A DNA stretch of 64,000 nt from Bacillota bacterium (lineage in GTDB: Bacteria; Bacillota; Desulfotomaculia; Desulfotomaculales; Ammonificaceae), in the NCBI GenBank assembly GCA_040755295.1, contig JBFMBK010000003.1, positions 124,001-188,000 on the forward strand, read 5' to 3'. The notes below the pieces were generated by a model, which did no database searches, was not told the DNA's origin, and saw only the letters and a list, made by a program, of their open reading frames with translations. This document shows positions 43,594 through 53,351 of this stretch, in pieces (position 1 is the first letter of the stretch; the number at the start of each line of letters is the position of its first letter). The position numbers and the translations under genes were made by a program.

Positions 43594-44589
43594 CTATTCG
43601 CTATACCCGTCGGGATGGTTCCGGTGCCACTCCCAGGCTGTACTGATTATGGTTTCGATGTCTCCGTAACGTGGATGCCAGCCCAGTTCCTCTTTAATTC
43701 TACTGGACGAAGCGACAAGAACCGCCGGGTCGCCGGAACGACGGGGTCCTTCAACAACCGGAAAATTCTTTCCGGTGATGCGCTTTATCGAATTAATAAT
43801 CTCCCAAACAGAAATTCCTCTTTCATTTCCAAGGTTGTATACACAAGAAGGATGCCCGGATGCCATTGCCTGCAGTGAAAGAACATGCGCCGCAGCTAAA
43901 TCCGTCACATGAACATAATCACGGAGGCAAGTGCCGTCGGGAGTCTGATAGTCGGTGCCGAAAACGGTTACCGCCCTTTGTCGTCCGAGAGCCGTCTGTA
44001 GCGCAATTGGTATAAGATGTGTTTCAGGCCGGTGGTCTTCGCCGATATCACCCGCCGGATCAGCGCCGGCGGCATTGAAATATCGCAGCGATATATATTT
44101 TATGTCATAAGCTGCGCTATACCAGCGAAGCGCTTCCTCAAAAGCCAGCTTGGTAGCGCCGTATGGGTTGGTAGGTACAAGTTGATGATTTTCTTCAATG
44201 GGTAAACGTACCGGTTCGCCGTATACTGCGGCTGTCGATGAGAACACAAAATACGGGACGCCGGCCAGCCTTACGGTCTCCAGGAGCGTTAGGCCTTTGA
44301 CCACATTATTACGGTAGTAAAGCGCCGGGTCGGCGCAAGACTGTCCGACAATACTCAATGCCGCAAAATGAAGAACCGCTTCGATCCCGTGTGAACGTAC
44401 TATCTCCGAAATCAGCTTGATTTCTGAAATGTTGCCCCATATAAACTCAGCGTCCTTTAGAATCCTGGCAACAGCCATATGTCCGCTGGACAGATTATCA
44501 AGCACGGTTACCCGGAAACCCGCTGCTAAGAGATCTCGAACTGTATGGCTTCCTATATAACCGGCCCCGCCGGTAACAAGCACGTTCAT
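43594..44589 (-). CDS. galE: UDP-glucose 4-epimerase
   Basis: A 331-residue short-chain dehydrogenase/reductase enzyme interconverting UDP-glucose and UDP-galactose for the polysaccharide cluster. NAD-binding GGAGYIGSH is at the N-terminus, the catalytic Tyr-Lys pair is in NPYGATKLAFE, a catalytic Ser is in FSSTAAVYG, and HVTDLAAAHV is a late family motif. Last gene of a minus-strand series. Confidence 0.93.
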   Translation of the reverse strand: MNVLVTGGAGYIGSHTVRDLLAAGFRVTVLDNLSSGHMAVARILKDAEFIWGNISEIKLISEIVRSHGIEAVLHFAALSIVGQSCADPALYYRNNVVKGLTLLETVRLAGVPYFVFSSTAAVYGEPVRLPIEENHQLVPTNPYGATKLAFEEALRWYSAAYDIKYISLRYFNAAGADPAGDIGEDHRPETHLIPIALQTALGRQRAVTVFGTDYQTPDGTCLRDYVHVTDLAAAHVLSLQAMASGHPSCVYNLGNERGISVWEIINSIKRITGKNFPVVEGPRRSGDPAVLVASSSRIKEELGWHPRYGDIETIISTAWEWHRNHPDGYSE

Positions 44590-44605
44590 ACAACACCTCG
44601 TAAAA

Positions 44606-45646
44606 CTAATCTGCGTCCTTAGTAATCCAGTTGTCTTTTCGCATGATTTGGAGAACCTCGTCCATTCCGTAACATATCTTGGTCTTTTTGTATATGGGAA
44701 CCCTGTTTGATATCTTAATTAGGTCTATCGTTAATATACGGTCTGGAGGAAATCCAACATCGAGCATATCCATTATAGTAGAAGATCCGAAATTAACAAT
44801 AAGATCATAATCCCAATAGTTAAGTTCTTCTGCCAGGGTTTCTCGTTCTAGCAAAGTAAAATCCAAATTATCATGGAGGTCGCTAAATTTTTTTTCATTG
44901 TCTCTAGGGTGAGGTTTAACTGCCACATGGAAACCTTGTGACAGGATATCTTTGATGAGTCGATAAAATACCGTCATTTCTTCGTGCTCCGGTAAAATTC
45001 GGTCCTCAGCAAGGGGGGCACTAAGTATAAGAACTTGAGGCACTGTGGGCTTATGTTTAACCAATAAACTAGATTTAGCAAGCTCGATCTTAAGATATTC
45101 CACGTTGGGACGGCGAAACTGTAGTAAATCCGGCCATCTAACCCAAACCTTTTGAACTGATCTCCATGAACCAATTACATCAATATAATCATAAGTAATT
45201 CCAAGAAATAATCTTGAAAAAGTCCAATATCCTATTTGTTTAAAAAGTCGCCAGTGATCTGGTTTTTCATAATTGCTGTTACCTTGATCCACCGCGATTA
45301 AACAATCGAGGTGTTTTTGCTCCTTTAAGCATCGTGCCATTATTTGGACGTATACATTTTTATCTGAGCCGAAATACAATACTACGTTAGACTCTGTTTT
45401 CGCAATAATATTATTTATTAAGCACTTGAATTCACCGATTATGCTTCTATATCGACCTATTGTCTTAAATGGCTGACGCAACAAGTCCCGCTGTCGGAAT
45501 GAATTTGGCGGCAGTATTATATTAAATGCGTTTGGAAAAGTTTTTTCAATATCAGAAAGTGTTATTTCAGGTATGAATAAAACGACTGAGATATCGTTAC
45601 ACGGAGCAATGTTCTTAACGTACTTAAGCATTAAGTGGTTGGTCAC
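44606..45646 (-). CDS. Polysialyltransferase-like capsule glycosyltransferase
   Basis: A protein of about 346 residues with late motifs VAVKPHPRDNE and NFGSSTIMDML, which resemble the HPR and SST-type motifs of bacterial sialyl-/polysialyltransferases and related capsule enzymes. Donor and acceptor are unknown, and no sialic-acid synthesis genes are seen. The start is uncertain: GTG 45646 lacks a good binding site, while an in-frame stretch upstream (TERKPTNWVIVTNH) continues to an AAAGGTG followed by ATT, so a rare ATT start or a lost ATG is possible. AT-rich. Confidence 0.6.
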   Translation of the reverse strand: MTNHLMLKYVKNIAPCNDISVVLFIPEITLSDIEKTFPNAFNIILPPNSFRQRDLLRQPFKTIGRYRSIIGEFKCLINNIIAKTESNVVLYFGSDKNVYVQIMARCLKEQKHLDCLIAVDQGNSNYEKPDHWRLFKQIGYWTFSRLFLGITYDYIDVIGSWRSVQKVWVRWPDLLQFRRPNVEYLKIELAKSSLLVKHKPTVPQVLILSAPLAEDRILPEHEEMTVFYRLIKDILSQGFHVAVKPHPRDNEKKFSDLHDNLDFTLLERETLAEELNYWDYDLIVNFGSSTIMDMLDVGFPPDRILTIDLIKISNRVPIYKKTKICYGMDEVLQIMRKDNWITKDAD

Positions 45647-45729
45647 GATTACCCAATTAGTAGGTTTTCGCTCTGTAGGAATAAATATAATAAATCACCT
45701 TTATTATTACAAAGTATGCTCTAAACATG

Positions 45730-46245
45730 CTAATTCCTATTACGAAACAACTCATCTATAATACCATCGAGTTCTAAAGCAAATGAACTTGTTTTGTTCG
45801 TTTTGGTTTTATCTGTTTGATAATTGTAATCCTTTATAATTTCACTATACTTAACAATTGCTTCTAATAAACTTCCCAGTTCATAAATTGCAATAACTTT
45901 CTTTTCTTTTTCCAGTCTTTTCACGAACAAGACCTGGTGATCATCAACGTGCTCATTAAAGCGTTTTTGACGGGGCACAACTATCGGTATTTTTGCGAAA
46001 CTTAAAGTCTGAATAATAAGCCCTGGGCCCCCGTGCGTTATTACTATTTCCGCGTCACGAATCAGTCCGATCATCTCGTCAAACGGCATGATACGTTTAT
46101 ACTCGCAGTAAGCAGGTTCAACGGTTGAGTGACCTGTTTGCATAACCACTTTTTCTTTTATATATCCTGATCCTACTGCAGAATCAATAAATTTTACGAG
46201 TCTGTCAAAAGGATGCTCGTCGGTGCCGACCGCTACAAAAATCAT
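45730..46245 (-). CDS. PssE/Alg13-like glycosyltransferase subunit
   Basis: A 171-residue protein of the GT28 C-terminal/Alg13 type: MIFVAVGTDEHPFDRL at the N-terminus and ITHGGPGLIIQTLSFAKIPIVVPR, the UDP-sugar binding loop. It is the catalytic half of a two-subunit enzyme with the upstream PssD/Alg14-like protein; their genes overlap by four bases (ATGA). Predicted to add the second sugar to a polyprenyl-linked glycan. Confidence 0.85.
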   Translation of the reverse strand: MIFVAVGTDEHPFDRLVKFIDSAVGSGYIKEKVVMQTGHSTVEPAYCEYKRIMPFDEMIGLIRDAEIVITHGGPGLIIQTLSFAKIPIVVPRQKRFNEHVDDHQVLFVKRLEKEKKVIAIYELGSLLEAIVKYSEIIKDYNYQTDKTKTNKTSSFALELDGIIDELFRNRN

Positions 46246-46709
46246 ATTATTTGCCCCATAACAATGCCTTTGTGATAAGACTTCTTTTGTTCCTCCCACT
46301 GGAGCAGGAATTTATCGACAATTGGATATACCAATTTCCCTGTCAAAGTCGGTAATTCTACCCTATCATAAACCTCTATATATATAAGTTTAATGCCCAA
46401 GAGCTTTCCTAACCAGAAAAACGGCACTGCAACACCTGCCCCGTTAGATATAAGTATGTCGGGTCGTTCTGCACGTAAGACCTTCCAGGCCAGCACTATA
46501 TTCTTTAATAGATTTTTTATGTTCCTTGTGGTAGGAAATGCTGCCCAATACACTTTTTCCGCATGAAGCAGGGATAAGGCATCCGGCTTTTTGAAGGTCA
46601 CCCAAAACCTATTGTATTTTCCCCAGCATTCTTCCAATAACGTAAGTTGCCATAGATGACCACCAGATGAACATATTAACCCCAATTTCTTGTCCGAAGC
46701 TTCTTTCAT
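46242..46709 (-). CDS. PssD/Alg14-like glycosyltransferase subunit
   Basis: A 155-residue membrane-anchoring subunit. It has ICSSGGHLWQLTLL at the N-terminus and RPDILISNGAGVAVPFFWLGKLLGIKLIYIE, matching Alg14/PssD/CpsF. It should recruit the Alg13/PssE-like partner to the membrane. The gene overlaps that of its partner. Confidence 0.87.
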   Translation of the reverse strand: MKEASDKKLGLICSSGGHLWQLTLLEECWGKYNRFWVTFKKPDALSLLHAEKVYWAAFPTTRNIKNLLKNIVLAWKVLRAERPDILISNGAGVAVPFFWLGKLLGIKLIYIEVYDRVELPTLTGKLVYPIVDKFLLQWEEQKKSYHKGIVMGQII

Positions 46710-46779
46710 AATTGATCTCTCCGATTATCATAATAAAAAGTCTTAAGGCAGATGCATAAATACCATTAGTTGATAAACA

Positions 46780-48042
46780 CTAATTATTGCTGGCAATCTC
46801 TGAAGATGTATTACAGGTCCGGCTATTTAAGCTTAAAATTGTTGCTGTAGTCATAGTCCAGAAAATATTATTAATACTAAGTAACTCGCTTTCTCCGAAG
46901 TTAATTATGACAATATAAGTCAGGTAAATGAGCGGCCACATATGTTCGATGCTGCTGCCGGACCGGAATCGTTGTATAGCTCGATAAAATGAACTGATTA
47001 TGATTATAAGAAATAATATGAGACCCAGCATACCTAAGTCGACCCAAAGGTCAAGAAAACCGTTATGACCGTTTGTAGCATTAATCTGAGAACTGGGAAA
47101 GAGCCATTTCGAGGAATCGTCATAATAGGGCCAGAAACCTTTAAAACCATACCCAATCCAAGAATGATCAACCGTTAGTTTAATTGCTTCGGTCCAAATA
47201 CCAGTCCTCCCGGTAAAAGTACTGTCTCGTCCCAAAAGACTCATCAATGTATTAAAATTAAAAATACAAATAAAGGCGGTTCCGGCGCATATGAGGAGAA
47301 TACCGGTAGTAACGATCTTTCGCGATAAAAGAAATTCCTTATGAAGCAATTCGTTTAAAGGCTGCAGCAACAATGCTGTCATGAAGGCTACCTCAGCTAG
47401 ACGCGAACCGGAAAAAATACCTAAAAGGAGCATCAACCCTAATGCAAAATAAGCAGTTTTACTCAAATATATGCCACTTTTGATGCTGACTATTAATCCA
47501 AGGCATCCCATAAAAACGTAACGTCCGAGGACATTCTTTTGAATATAAATTCCCTGCCAGCAGCCCTCATGGGGAGGTCCGGATATACCGTACAATGGGA
47601 ATATTAACACCAAAAGATAACTCAACAAAGCGGCTGTTCCTAATGCCGCTAGTAGAAGCCGAAGCTGTTCAACGACAGTATAACGTACGGCAAGGTAAAG
47701 ACCAAAAGAGGTTGTCAGCACTAAAAGCAGACTTAGCGTCAACGACTGGTACGGCAGGATCGACCATGAAGAAGAGACTACCACTAGCAGTATAAAGAGC
47801 CAAAAAAGCTTGTATTGTACTATAATAAAAAATGCTTTCCTTCGATGTAATGCAAGCAAAACTACCGTGAAACAGTAGATAATGAACATTAGTGACATTG
47901 AAAGAATATATACTTTTGGAAGATGCAGCCCGAAATGTTTCTGCAGAAGCGGAACAATGGGACCAAAAAGTGGCCCGGTAATAATAAATAGAGCAATAAC
48001 TGTGAAGAGTTTTTCGCCTTTTTGGGGAATGGATTCATTCAT
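46780..48042 (-). CDS. O-antigen ligase/polymerase-like membrane protein, copy 1
   Basis: A 420-residue protein with 10-12 membrane helices and the Wzy/WaaL-type loop (GRTGIWTEAIKLTVDHSWIGYGFKGF, then NATNGHNGFLDLWVDLG). It should polymerise or transfer polyprenyl-linked glycan outside the membrane. It has the same length and roughly 80% identical sequence as the next gene, and the upstream leader AAAGAGTGATGAGA is shared, so the pair is a recent tandem duplication. Confidence 0.88.
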   Translation of the reverse strand: MNESIPQKGEKLFTVIALFIITGPLFGPIVPLLQKHFGLHLPKVYILSMSLMFIIYCFTVVLLALHRRKAFFIIVQYKLFWLFILLVVVSSSWSILPYQSLTLSLLLVLTTSFGLYLAVRYTVVEQLRLLLAALGTAALLSYLLVLIFPLYGISGPPHEGCWQGIYIQKNVLGRYVFMGCLGLIVSIKSGIYLSKTAYFALGLMLLLGIFSGSRLAEVAFMTALLLQPLNELLHKEFLLSRKIVTTGILLICAGTAFICIFNFNTLMSLLGRDSTFTGRTGIWTEAIKLTVDHSWIGYGFKGFWPYYDDSSKWLFPSSQINATNGHNGFLDLWVDLGMLGLILFLIIIISSFYRAIQRFRSGSSIEHMWPLIYLTYIVIINFGESELLSINNIFWTMTTATILSLNSRTCNTSSEIASNN

Positions 48043-48091
48043 AGTATCTCATCACTCTTTACCTTAAAATATCCCAATTAGTTAATAAAAA

Positions 48092-49354
48092 TTAATTATT
48101 GCTGGCAGTTGCTGAAGATGTATCACAGGTATGGCTATTCAAGCTTAAAATGGTTGCTGTAGTCATGGTCCAGAAAATGTTGTTGATACAAAGGAACTCG
48201 GTTTCCCCGAGGTTGATGACAACCAAAAACGTAAGGTAAATAAGCGGCCATAGATTTTCGGGGCCGCTGCCGGACCGGAATCGTTCTATCGCTCGGTTAA
48301 AAGCTAAGATTAATACGACAAGGAATATTATCAGGCCTAAGAACCCGAGGTCGATCCAGATGTCAAGAAAACCGTTGTGACCGTTTATAGCATTAATCTT
48401 TGAACCAAGAAAAAGTAATTTCGAGGAATCGTCAAAATAAGGCCAGAAACCTCCAAAACCATGCCCTATCCACGAATGATTAACCGTCAGTTTAATTGCT
48501 TCGGCCCAAATACCAGTCCTTCCTGTGAGAGTAATGTCTCGTCCCAGAAGACTCGTCAGGGTGCCAAACTTAAAAATAAATAGAAAGACGGTTCCGGCGC
48601 ATACAAGAAGAATACCGGTTATAACGGTCTTTCGTAAGAAGCGAAATCCTTTTTGAAGCAATTGATGTAAAGGCTGCAGCAATAGCGCTGCCATGAAGGC
48701 TACCTCCGCTAAACGCGAACCGGAAAAAATTCCGATGAGGAGCATAAACCCTAACGCAAAATAGGCTGTTTTACCACAATATAAACCAGATTTGATACTG
48801 ACTACAAGTGCAAGGCATCCCATGAAAATGTAGCGTCCAAGAACATTCTTATGAATATAAATTCCCCGCCAGCAGCCCTCATGGGGAGGTCCGGATATAC
48901 CGTACAGCGGGAATATTACCACCAAAAGAAAACTCAACAAAGCGGCTATTCCCAGAGCTGCTATGAGAAGCCGGAGTTGCTCGGCGACAGAATATCGTAC
49001 GGCAAGGTAAAGGCCAAATAACGCTGTAAGCAATAGAGCCAAACTTAGCGTCAACGACTGGTACGGCATGATCGACCATGAAGAAGAGACTACCGCCAGC
49101 AGTACAAAGAGCCAGAAAAACTTGTTTTGCGCTATAACAGAAAGTGCTTTCCTTCGGTGTAATGAAAGCAGAACTATTGTGAAAAAATAAATAATTAATA
49201 TTAAGGACATTGAAAGGATGTGCCCTTTTGGAAGATGTAGTCCGAAATGTCTCTGCATAAGGGGAATAAGGGGACCGGAAAGTGCCCCGGTAATAATGAG
49301 CAGGGCAATAACTGCAAAGACTTTTTCACCTTTTGGAGGAGTGGATTCATTCAC
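48092..49354 (-). CDS. O-antigen ligase/polymerase-like membrane protein, copy 2
   Basis: A 420-residue paralog of the preceding gene with the same helices and loop (GRTGIWAEAIKLTVNHSWIGHGFGGF; NGHNGFLDIWIDLG). It starts with GTG rather than ATG at the equivalent position. Both copies are intact and the changes are mostly conservative, which argues that both are functional, possibly with different acceptors. Confidence 0.88.
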   Translation of the reverse strand: MNESTPPKGEKVFAVIALLIITGALSGPLIPLMQRHFGLHLPKGHILSMSLILIIYFFTIVLLSLHRRKALSVIAQNKFFWLFVLLAVVSSSWSIMPYQSLTLSLALLLTALFGLYLAVRYSVAEQLRLLIAALGIAALLSFLLVVIFPLYGISGPPHEGCWRGIYIHKNVLGRYIFMGCLALVVSIKSGLYCGKTAYFALGFMLLIGIFSGSRLAEVAFMAALLLQPLHQLLQKGFRFLRKTVITGILLVCAGTVFLFIFKFGTLTSLLGRDITLTGRTGIWAEAIKLTVNHSWIGHGFGGFWPYFDDSSKLLFLGSKINAINGHNGFLDIWIDLGFLGLIIFLVVLILAFNRAIERFRSGSGPENLWPLIYLTFLVVINLGETEFLCINNIFWTMTTATILSLNSHTCDTSSATASNN

Positions 49355-49452
49355 GACGTCTCATCACTCTTTCTTTTAATAAAACCAGTTATTAAAAGAG
49401 TCAGCTTTCGGATTGATCCGGATTATTACCGAGCACATTAAATCCTGGCGAT

Positions 49453-50994
49453 CTAATAAGCTCCTCGTCGGGCCAATACCGCGCCGAAGGTCCTGAGAAG
49501 CAATGTAATATCCATCCACAGCGACCAATTGTGGACGTACCAGGATTCAAGCTGTACGCGATCCTCAAAGGTGAGTTCATTCCGTCCGGTGACCTGCCAA
49601 AGACCCGTTATTCCGGGGCGAGCAATGAGGATGTTTTCCGCCAGGTAGCCGATATCATCACGTTCACGTGGAAGGTACGGCCGCGGACCGGTTAGGCTCA
49701 TATCACCCCGGAGAACGTTAAGAAGCTGCGGGAACTCATCAAGACTGAAGTGCCGCAGAAACCGTCCTACACGAGTTACACGAGGGTCATAACCTTTGAG
49801 TTTGGCGTATAGATGCCACTCTTCGGCGGCGTCGGGGTTACACGCAAGGTGTTTTCGAAGGATTTCTCCGTTATTCAGGTGCATTGTTCGAAATTTGAAG
49901 CAAGTAAAGTTTTTACCCCGGCGGCCTATACGGAAATCGCGGAAAACAACCGGCCCCGGTGAATCCAATTTTATGGCTGTAGCCAGGACGATTAGAGCCG
50001 GCGTGAGGAGGACGAAGATAACGCCGCCAATAACAAGGTCAAAGATACGTTTGACGAAGCAGTTGAATGGGTTTGCAAGGTTGTTCTTTACCCGAAAGAC
50101 GAGCGTTTTTTCCTGATAAAGATAATCGGCCTCCGCGCCGACCACCGGAATACCGAAAAGGTCAGGCACAACCACTACCGAGGGCGTCCGGAGGTGCAGT
50201 TTGTTTACGAGGTTGACAAGTTCGTTAGCCGGCATCTTAGGAGCGGCAACGACGAGGTTGTAGACTCTTGCACAAGATATCGCCTTGTCGCTGTCGCAGA
50301 AGCCGCCGAAAACCGGAAGGTTTATACCGTCTATAAGCACGGCTGTCTTTTGCTTTAAGGGATCGTCGTCGAGAAAACCACATACAGTATAGCCGCGGTA
50401 CCGATCGTTAATCAGCGCTTTGGCTATGATCCGCCCCGTTTTTCCCGCACCGAATATAAGCACACGTCGCTGCCACATCTTAAAACGGTATAACACAGGC
50501 TTGCTCAGATAGCGAACGAAAGGTACAAGAACTACCGCGATTGTATAAGATATTAGGAGAGTGGCCCGGGATACCTCGCTGCTGAATTTCCCCAATGATA
50601 TAATTGCAAGGATCAAAACAATTCCCAATGTCAATGCCCTGCAGACAGCGCCGCATTCCCGCCAAAATGGAAGACGCCGGTTGTACAACCCTTCATAGGC
50701 CAGTGCCCCGATAGAAAGGACAGCCAGCCACCAATAGTGCTTAGAGAATCCCGGCGGAGTGGCGACAAGCTGCAATACCAAAGGCATTAACTGCAGCCTT
50801 ATTTCTAGCGCGATGTAGAAGCTGAGACTAAGTGAGAGCAGATCGGCAAAGATCAGACAGAATACCTCAGTCATCAATTGAATGTAATAAGAAAACGGCA
50901 CCGCGACAACAGATGGCGTTATGGAATTATTATCATAAGCTACTTCTATCTTATCGGATAGCAAAGGAGGTATTGTTTTAGATACCGGCGCCAT
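49453..50994 (-). CDS. Polyprenyl-phosphate sugar-1-phosphate transferase (WbaP-like)
   Basis: A 513-residue initiating phosphoglycosyltransferase. There are four or five N-terminal membrane helices, a CoA-binding-like Rossmann region ([18 protein letters not shown]), then the conserved transferase domain: [56 protein letters not shown] and [13 protein letters not shown]. It loads the first sugar phosphate on undecaprenyl phosphate to start the glycan made by this cluster. Confidence 0.93.
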   Translation of the reverse strand: MAPVSKTIPPLLSDKIEVAYDNNSITPSVVAVPFSYYIQLMTEVFCLIFADLLSLSLSFYIALEIRLQLMPLVLQLVATPPGFSKHYWWLAVLSIGALAYEGLYNRRLPFWRECGAVCRALTLGIVLILAIISLGKFSSEVSRATLLISYTIAVVLVPFVRYLSKPVLYRFKMWQRRVLIFGAGKTGRIIAKALINDRYRGYTVCGFLDDDPLKQKTAVLIDGINLPVFGGFCDSDKAISCARVYNLVVAAPKMPANELVNLVNKLHLRTPSVVVVPDLFGIPVVGAEADYLYQEKTLVFRVKNNLANPFNCFVKRIFDLVIGGVIFVLLTPALIVLATAIKLDSPGPVVFRDFRIGRRGKNFTCFKFRTMHLNNGEILRKHLACNPDAAEEWHLYAKLKGYDPRVTRVGRFLRHFSLDEFPQLLNVLRGDMSLTGPRPYLPRERDDIGYLAENILIARPGITGLWQVTGRNELTFEDRVQLESWYVHNWSLWMDITLLLRTFGAVLARRGAY

Positions 50995-51094
50995 AATACC
51001 CCACCTTTCGATTGCTTATGAATTATATCGGTAATATCGGCGATTAAATAAGGTTTCTTTTTTATTCTTGATTATTTATCGTCATGAACCGGTT

Positions 51095-52222
51095 TTATCC
51101 TAAGAAAATTATTTTTTGCCCAAACCAAAAAGAATAAACGGCGCTAATCATTAAATAAACAATGACCAATAAATACTTAGTCAGTTTAAGTCTGCAATTA
51201 TTAAAAACTATGGCAAGTATTTGATTGAAGGGAAATAAAACAAGAGCGTATCTTACGGCTCCAATGGTATGGGGTTCAGTTAATCTTGGATTTAATAGAT
51301 GCATTGTGATAACACCTACGATAAATAAAAGATAGGATAGCCTAAATAACTTAATAAATTTAATCGAATAATAAAAAACTGATAGAACGGTAAGTAAGTT
51401 CAATAGGGTCTGCAAACCACCCCTGCCGGTTATCAAGTAAAGAGCATCATGAAAAACTGCCTCCCATGGCCATGCGGGAGTGCGGTAAAAAAACTTTTGA
51501 CTTGTGACGCTCAGAAGTGGATCGCCAAAAGAGCTGTATAGATATAAATGAAAGCCTAAGAAACCTGCCATAACAAGAGATAACCATAAAATTACTTGAA
51601 GCTTAATTTTACTGAAATTGTATTTGATAGAGTGTAAATATTCAATAAATAAACAAGTAAACACTAAGGGGGCGGGGTTTCGGGTAAATCCGGCAAGCCC
51701 GCCGGTAACTCCGGCAACAGCCCAATTGTTTTGTCGGACTGCATAAAAGGCAATAGTAATCAAAAGAAGGAATAATGATTCGGTATAAACTGCTCCGTAA
51801 AAAACGGCAGTTGGGAAAAAAGTTGTTATCCATATAACAGTTTTTGCGGTTTCCTCTGAAAAATCTAATCTGGTCAACCGATAAAGAACATAAAGCGCAA
51901 AAATAAAAGCTAAATTTGAAATAATCACGCCGGCAAGTGCTCGAGATGTTTCTGAATATCCGCAGACTTTCAGTAGTAACGGGTAGAGGGGGAAAAATGT
52001 AGCAGTGACTTCTCTGTAACCTTTAGTGGCTATTTCGATGTACCATTGGCTATCGTAAGTTGTCCATGGATTTAGTAGCCAATTGTCTACGCCTTCCCAA
52101 CCCCCGGTCGGTGCAGGACCTCTTACCGCATGTCCCCAATAAACAAAGACAAATTGGTATATTTTAGAGATAATGAAAATAGATAGTATTTCAAGCCATT
52201 CCCTTTTAATATAGCGGAACAT
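51095..52222 (-). CDS. PIG-V-like mannosyltransferase (GT-C membrane protein)
   Basis: A 375-residue protein with many membrane helices. The first extracytoplasmic loop contains TTYDSQWYIEIATKGY (Asp-containing motif of GT-C enzymes), then TATFFPLYPLLLK and ITTFFPTAVFYGAVYTESLF, patterns of the PIG-V/COG5542 family. It uses a polyprenyl-phosphate sugar outside the membrane; the adjacent GT2 enzyme probably makes that donor. ATG 52222 is chosen (GGAAGG four bases upstream); ATG 52234 has none. Confidence 0.75.
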   Translation of the reverse strand: MFRYIKREWLEILSIFIISKIYQFVFVYWGHAVRGPAPTGGWEGVDNWLLNPWTTYDSQWYIEIATKGYREVTATFFPLYPLLLKVCGYSETSRALAGVIISNLAFIFALYVLYRLTRLDFSEETAKTVIWITTFFPTAVFYGAVYTESLFLLLITIAFYAVRQNNWAVAGVTGGLAGFTRNPAPLVFTCLFIEYLHSIKYNFSKIKLQVILWLSLVMAGFLGFHLYLYSSFGDPLLSVTSQKFFYRTPAWPWEAVFHDALYLITGRGGLQTLLNLLTVLSVFYYSIKFIKLFRLSYLLFIVGVITMHLLNPRLTEPHTIGAVRYALVLFPFNQILAIVFNNCRLKLTKYLLVIVYLMISAVYSFWFGQKIIFLG

Positions 52223-52240
52223 ATTTCCTTCCATCCCTGT

Positions 52241-53227
52241 CTAGTTATTCTTGGAAGGATAATCTACCTGATTATTACATCCCTTTTCGGAAAAACCGTA
52301 GCTATTCCTTATTAAATACAAAGGCCGTTGCTTTACTTCGTTGTATATACGTCCGATGTATTCACCGACGACTCCTATAGCAAAAAGCTGCACACCGCCA
52401 AGAAAAAGAACGACGGTAATCAAAGAAGGATAACCTGCGACGTCCCTGCCGTAGAACAACGTTCGGATTATAATAAACAAGGCATAAACAAAGGAAAAGA
52501 AAGCCACAGTAAGGCCAAAATAGGTCGCGAATTGCAACGGAATGTAGCTGAATGAAGTGATACCTTCCAGGGCAAAATTCCACAGCTTCCAGTAATTCCA
52601 TTTGGTCTTACCCGCGTTGCGCGGATTTCTTTTATAAGGAACCGAAGTCTGCCGGAAACCGACCCAACTGAACAAGCCTTTCATGAAACGGTTGCGCTCG
52701 CGGAGTTCTTTAAGCGCCTGCGCAACAGGTCTGCTCATTAGCCGGAAATCGCCGGTGTCTTGAGGTATACTTACTGAAGTCATCCTTTTAATAACTCTGT
52801 AAAACAGATGTGACGTCCAGCGCTTAAACCAGCTTTCGCCTTCTCTTTCGGTTCGTGTAGCATAAACTACATCGTAACCCTCACGCCACTTTGCTATAAG
52901 TTCGGGGATAAGCTCGGGCGGATCCTGAAGATCCGCGTCAATCGGAATCACAACCTCTCCAGATGCGAAATCAAGGCCGGCGGTTAAAGCAATTTCTTTT
53001 CCAAAGTTACGAGAAAGGTCTATAATCTTAATCCTTGTGTCTTTTTCGGCGTAATGAAGCAATCGGTCAAGTGTATCGTCTTTACTGCCATCATTGACAC
53101 ATACTATCTCATACGACAAATTTAATTTTCCCATTATTACTACTAACCTTGAGAAGAAAAGCTCGATATTAGGTGATTCGTTATACATTGGAACTACTAT
53201 TGAAATTAGAGAATTTGTTCGTGTCAT
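52241..53227 (-). CDS. GT2 polyprenyl-phosphate glycosyltransferase (GtrB/DPM-like)
   Basis: A 328-residue protein. The GT2 catalytic domain shows ISIVVPMYNESPNIELF, DGSKDDTL and PIDADLQDPPELIPELI (DxD-type metal site), followed by two C-terminal membrane helices. Similar to GtrB and dolichol-phosphate mannosyltransferase-like enzymes that make polyprenyl-phosphate hexose. It sits next to a GT-C enzyme that would consume this donor. Confidence 0.92.
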   Translation of the reverse strand: MTRTNSLISIVVPMYNESPNIELFFSRLVVIMGKLNLSYEIVCVNDGSKDDTLDRLLHYAEKDTRIKIIDLSRNFGKEIALTAGLDFASGEVVIPIDADLQDPPELIPELIAKWREGYDVVYATRTEREGESWFKRWTSHLFYRVIKRMTSVSIPQDTGDFRLMSRPVAQALKELRERNRFMKGLFSWVGFRQTSVPYKRNPRNAGKTKWNYWKLWNFALEGITSFSYIPLQFATYFGLTVAFFSFVYALFIIIRTLFYGRDVAGYPSLITVVLFLGGVQLFAIGVVGEYIGRIYNEVKQRPLYLIRNSYGFSEKGCNNQVDYPSKNN

Positions 53228-53351
53228 GAAATAACCGCCTTTAAATTATATCCTGATAAAGAAATCCACATGGATATTCGCGTTAAGCTGAAGGCTGATT
53301 TCTTAGAGGATTGACCTGCAAATGTCTTTGTTGTTCCAAGTAAAAAGTATA

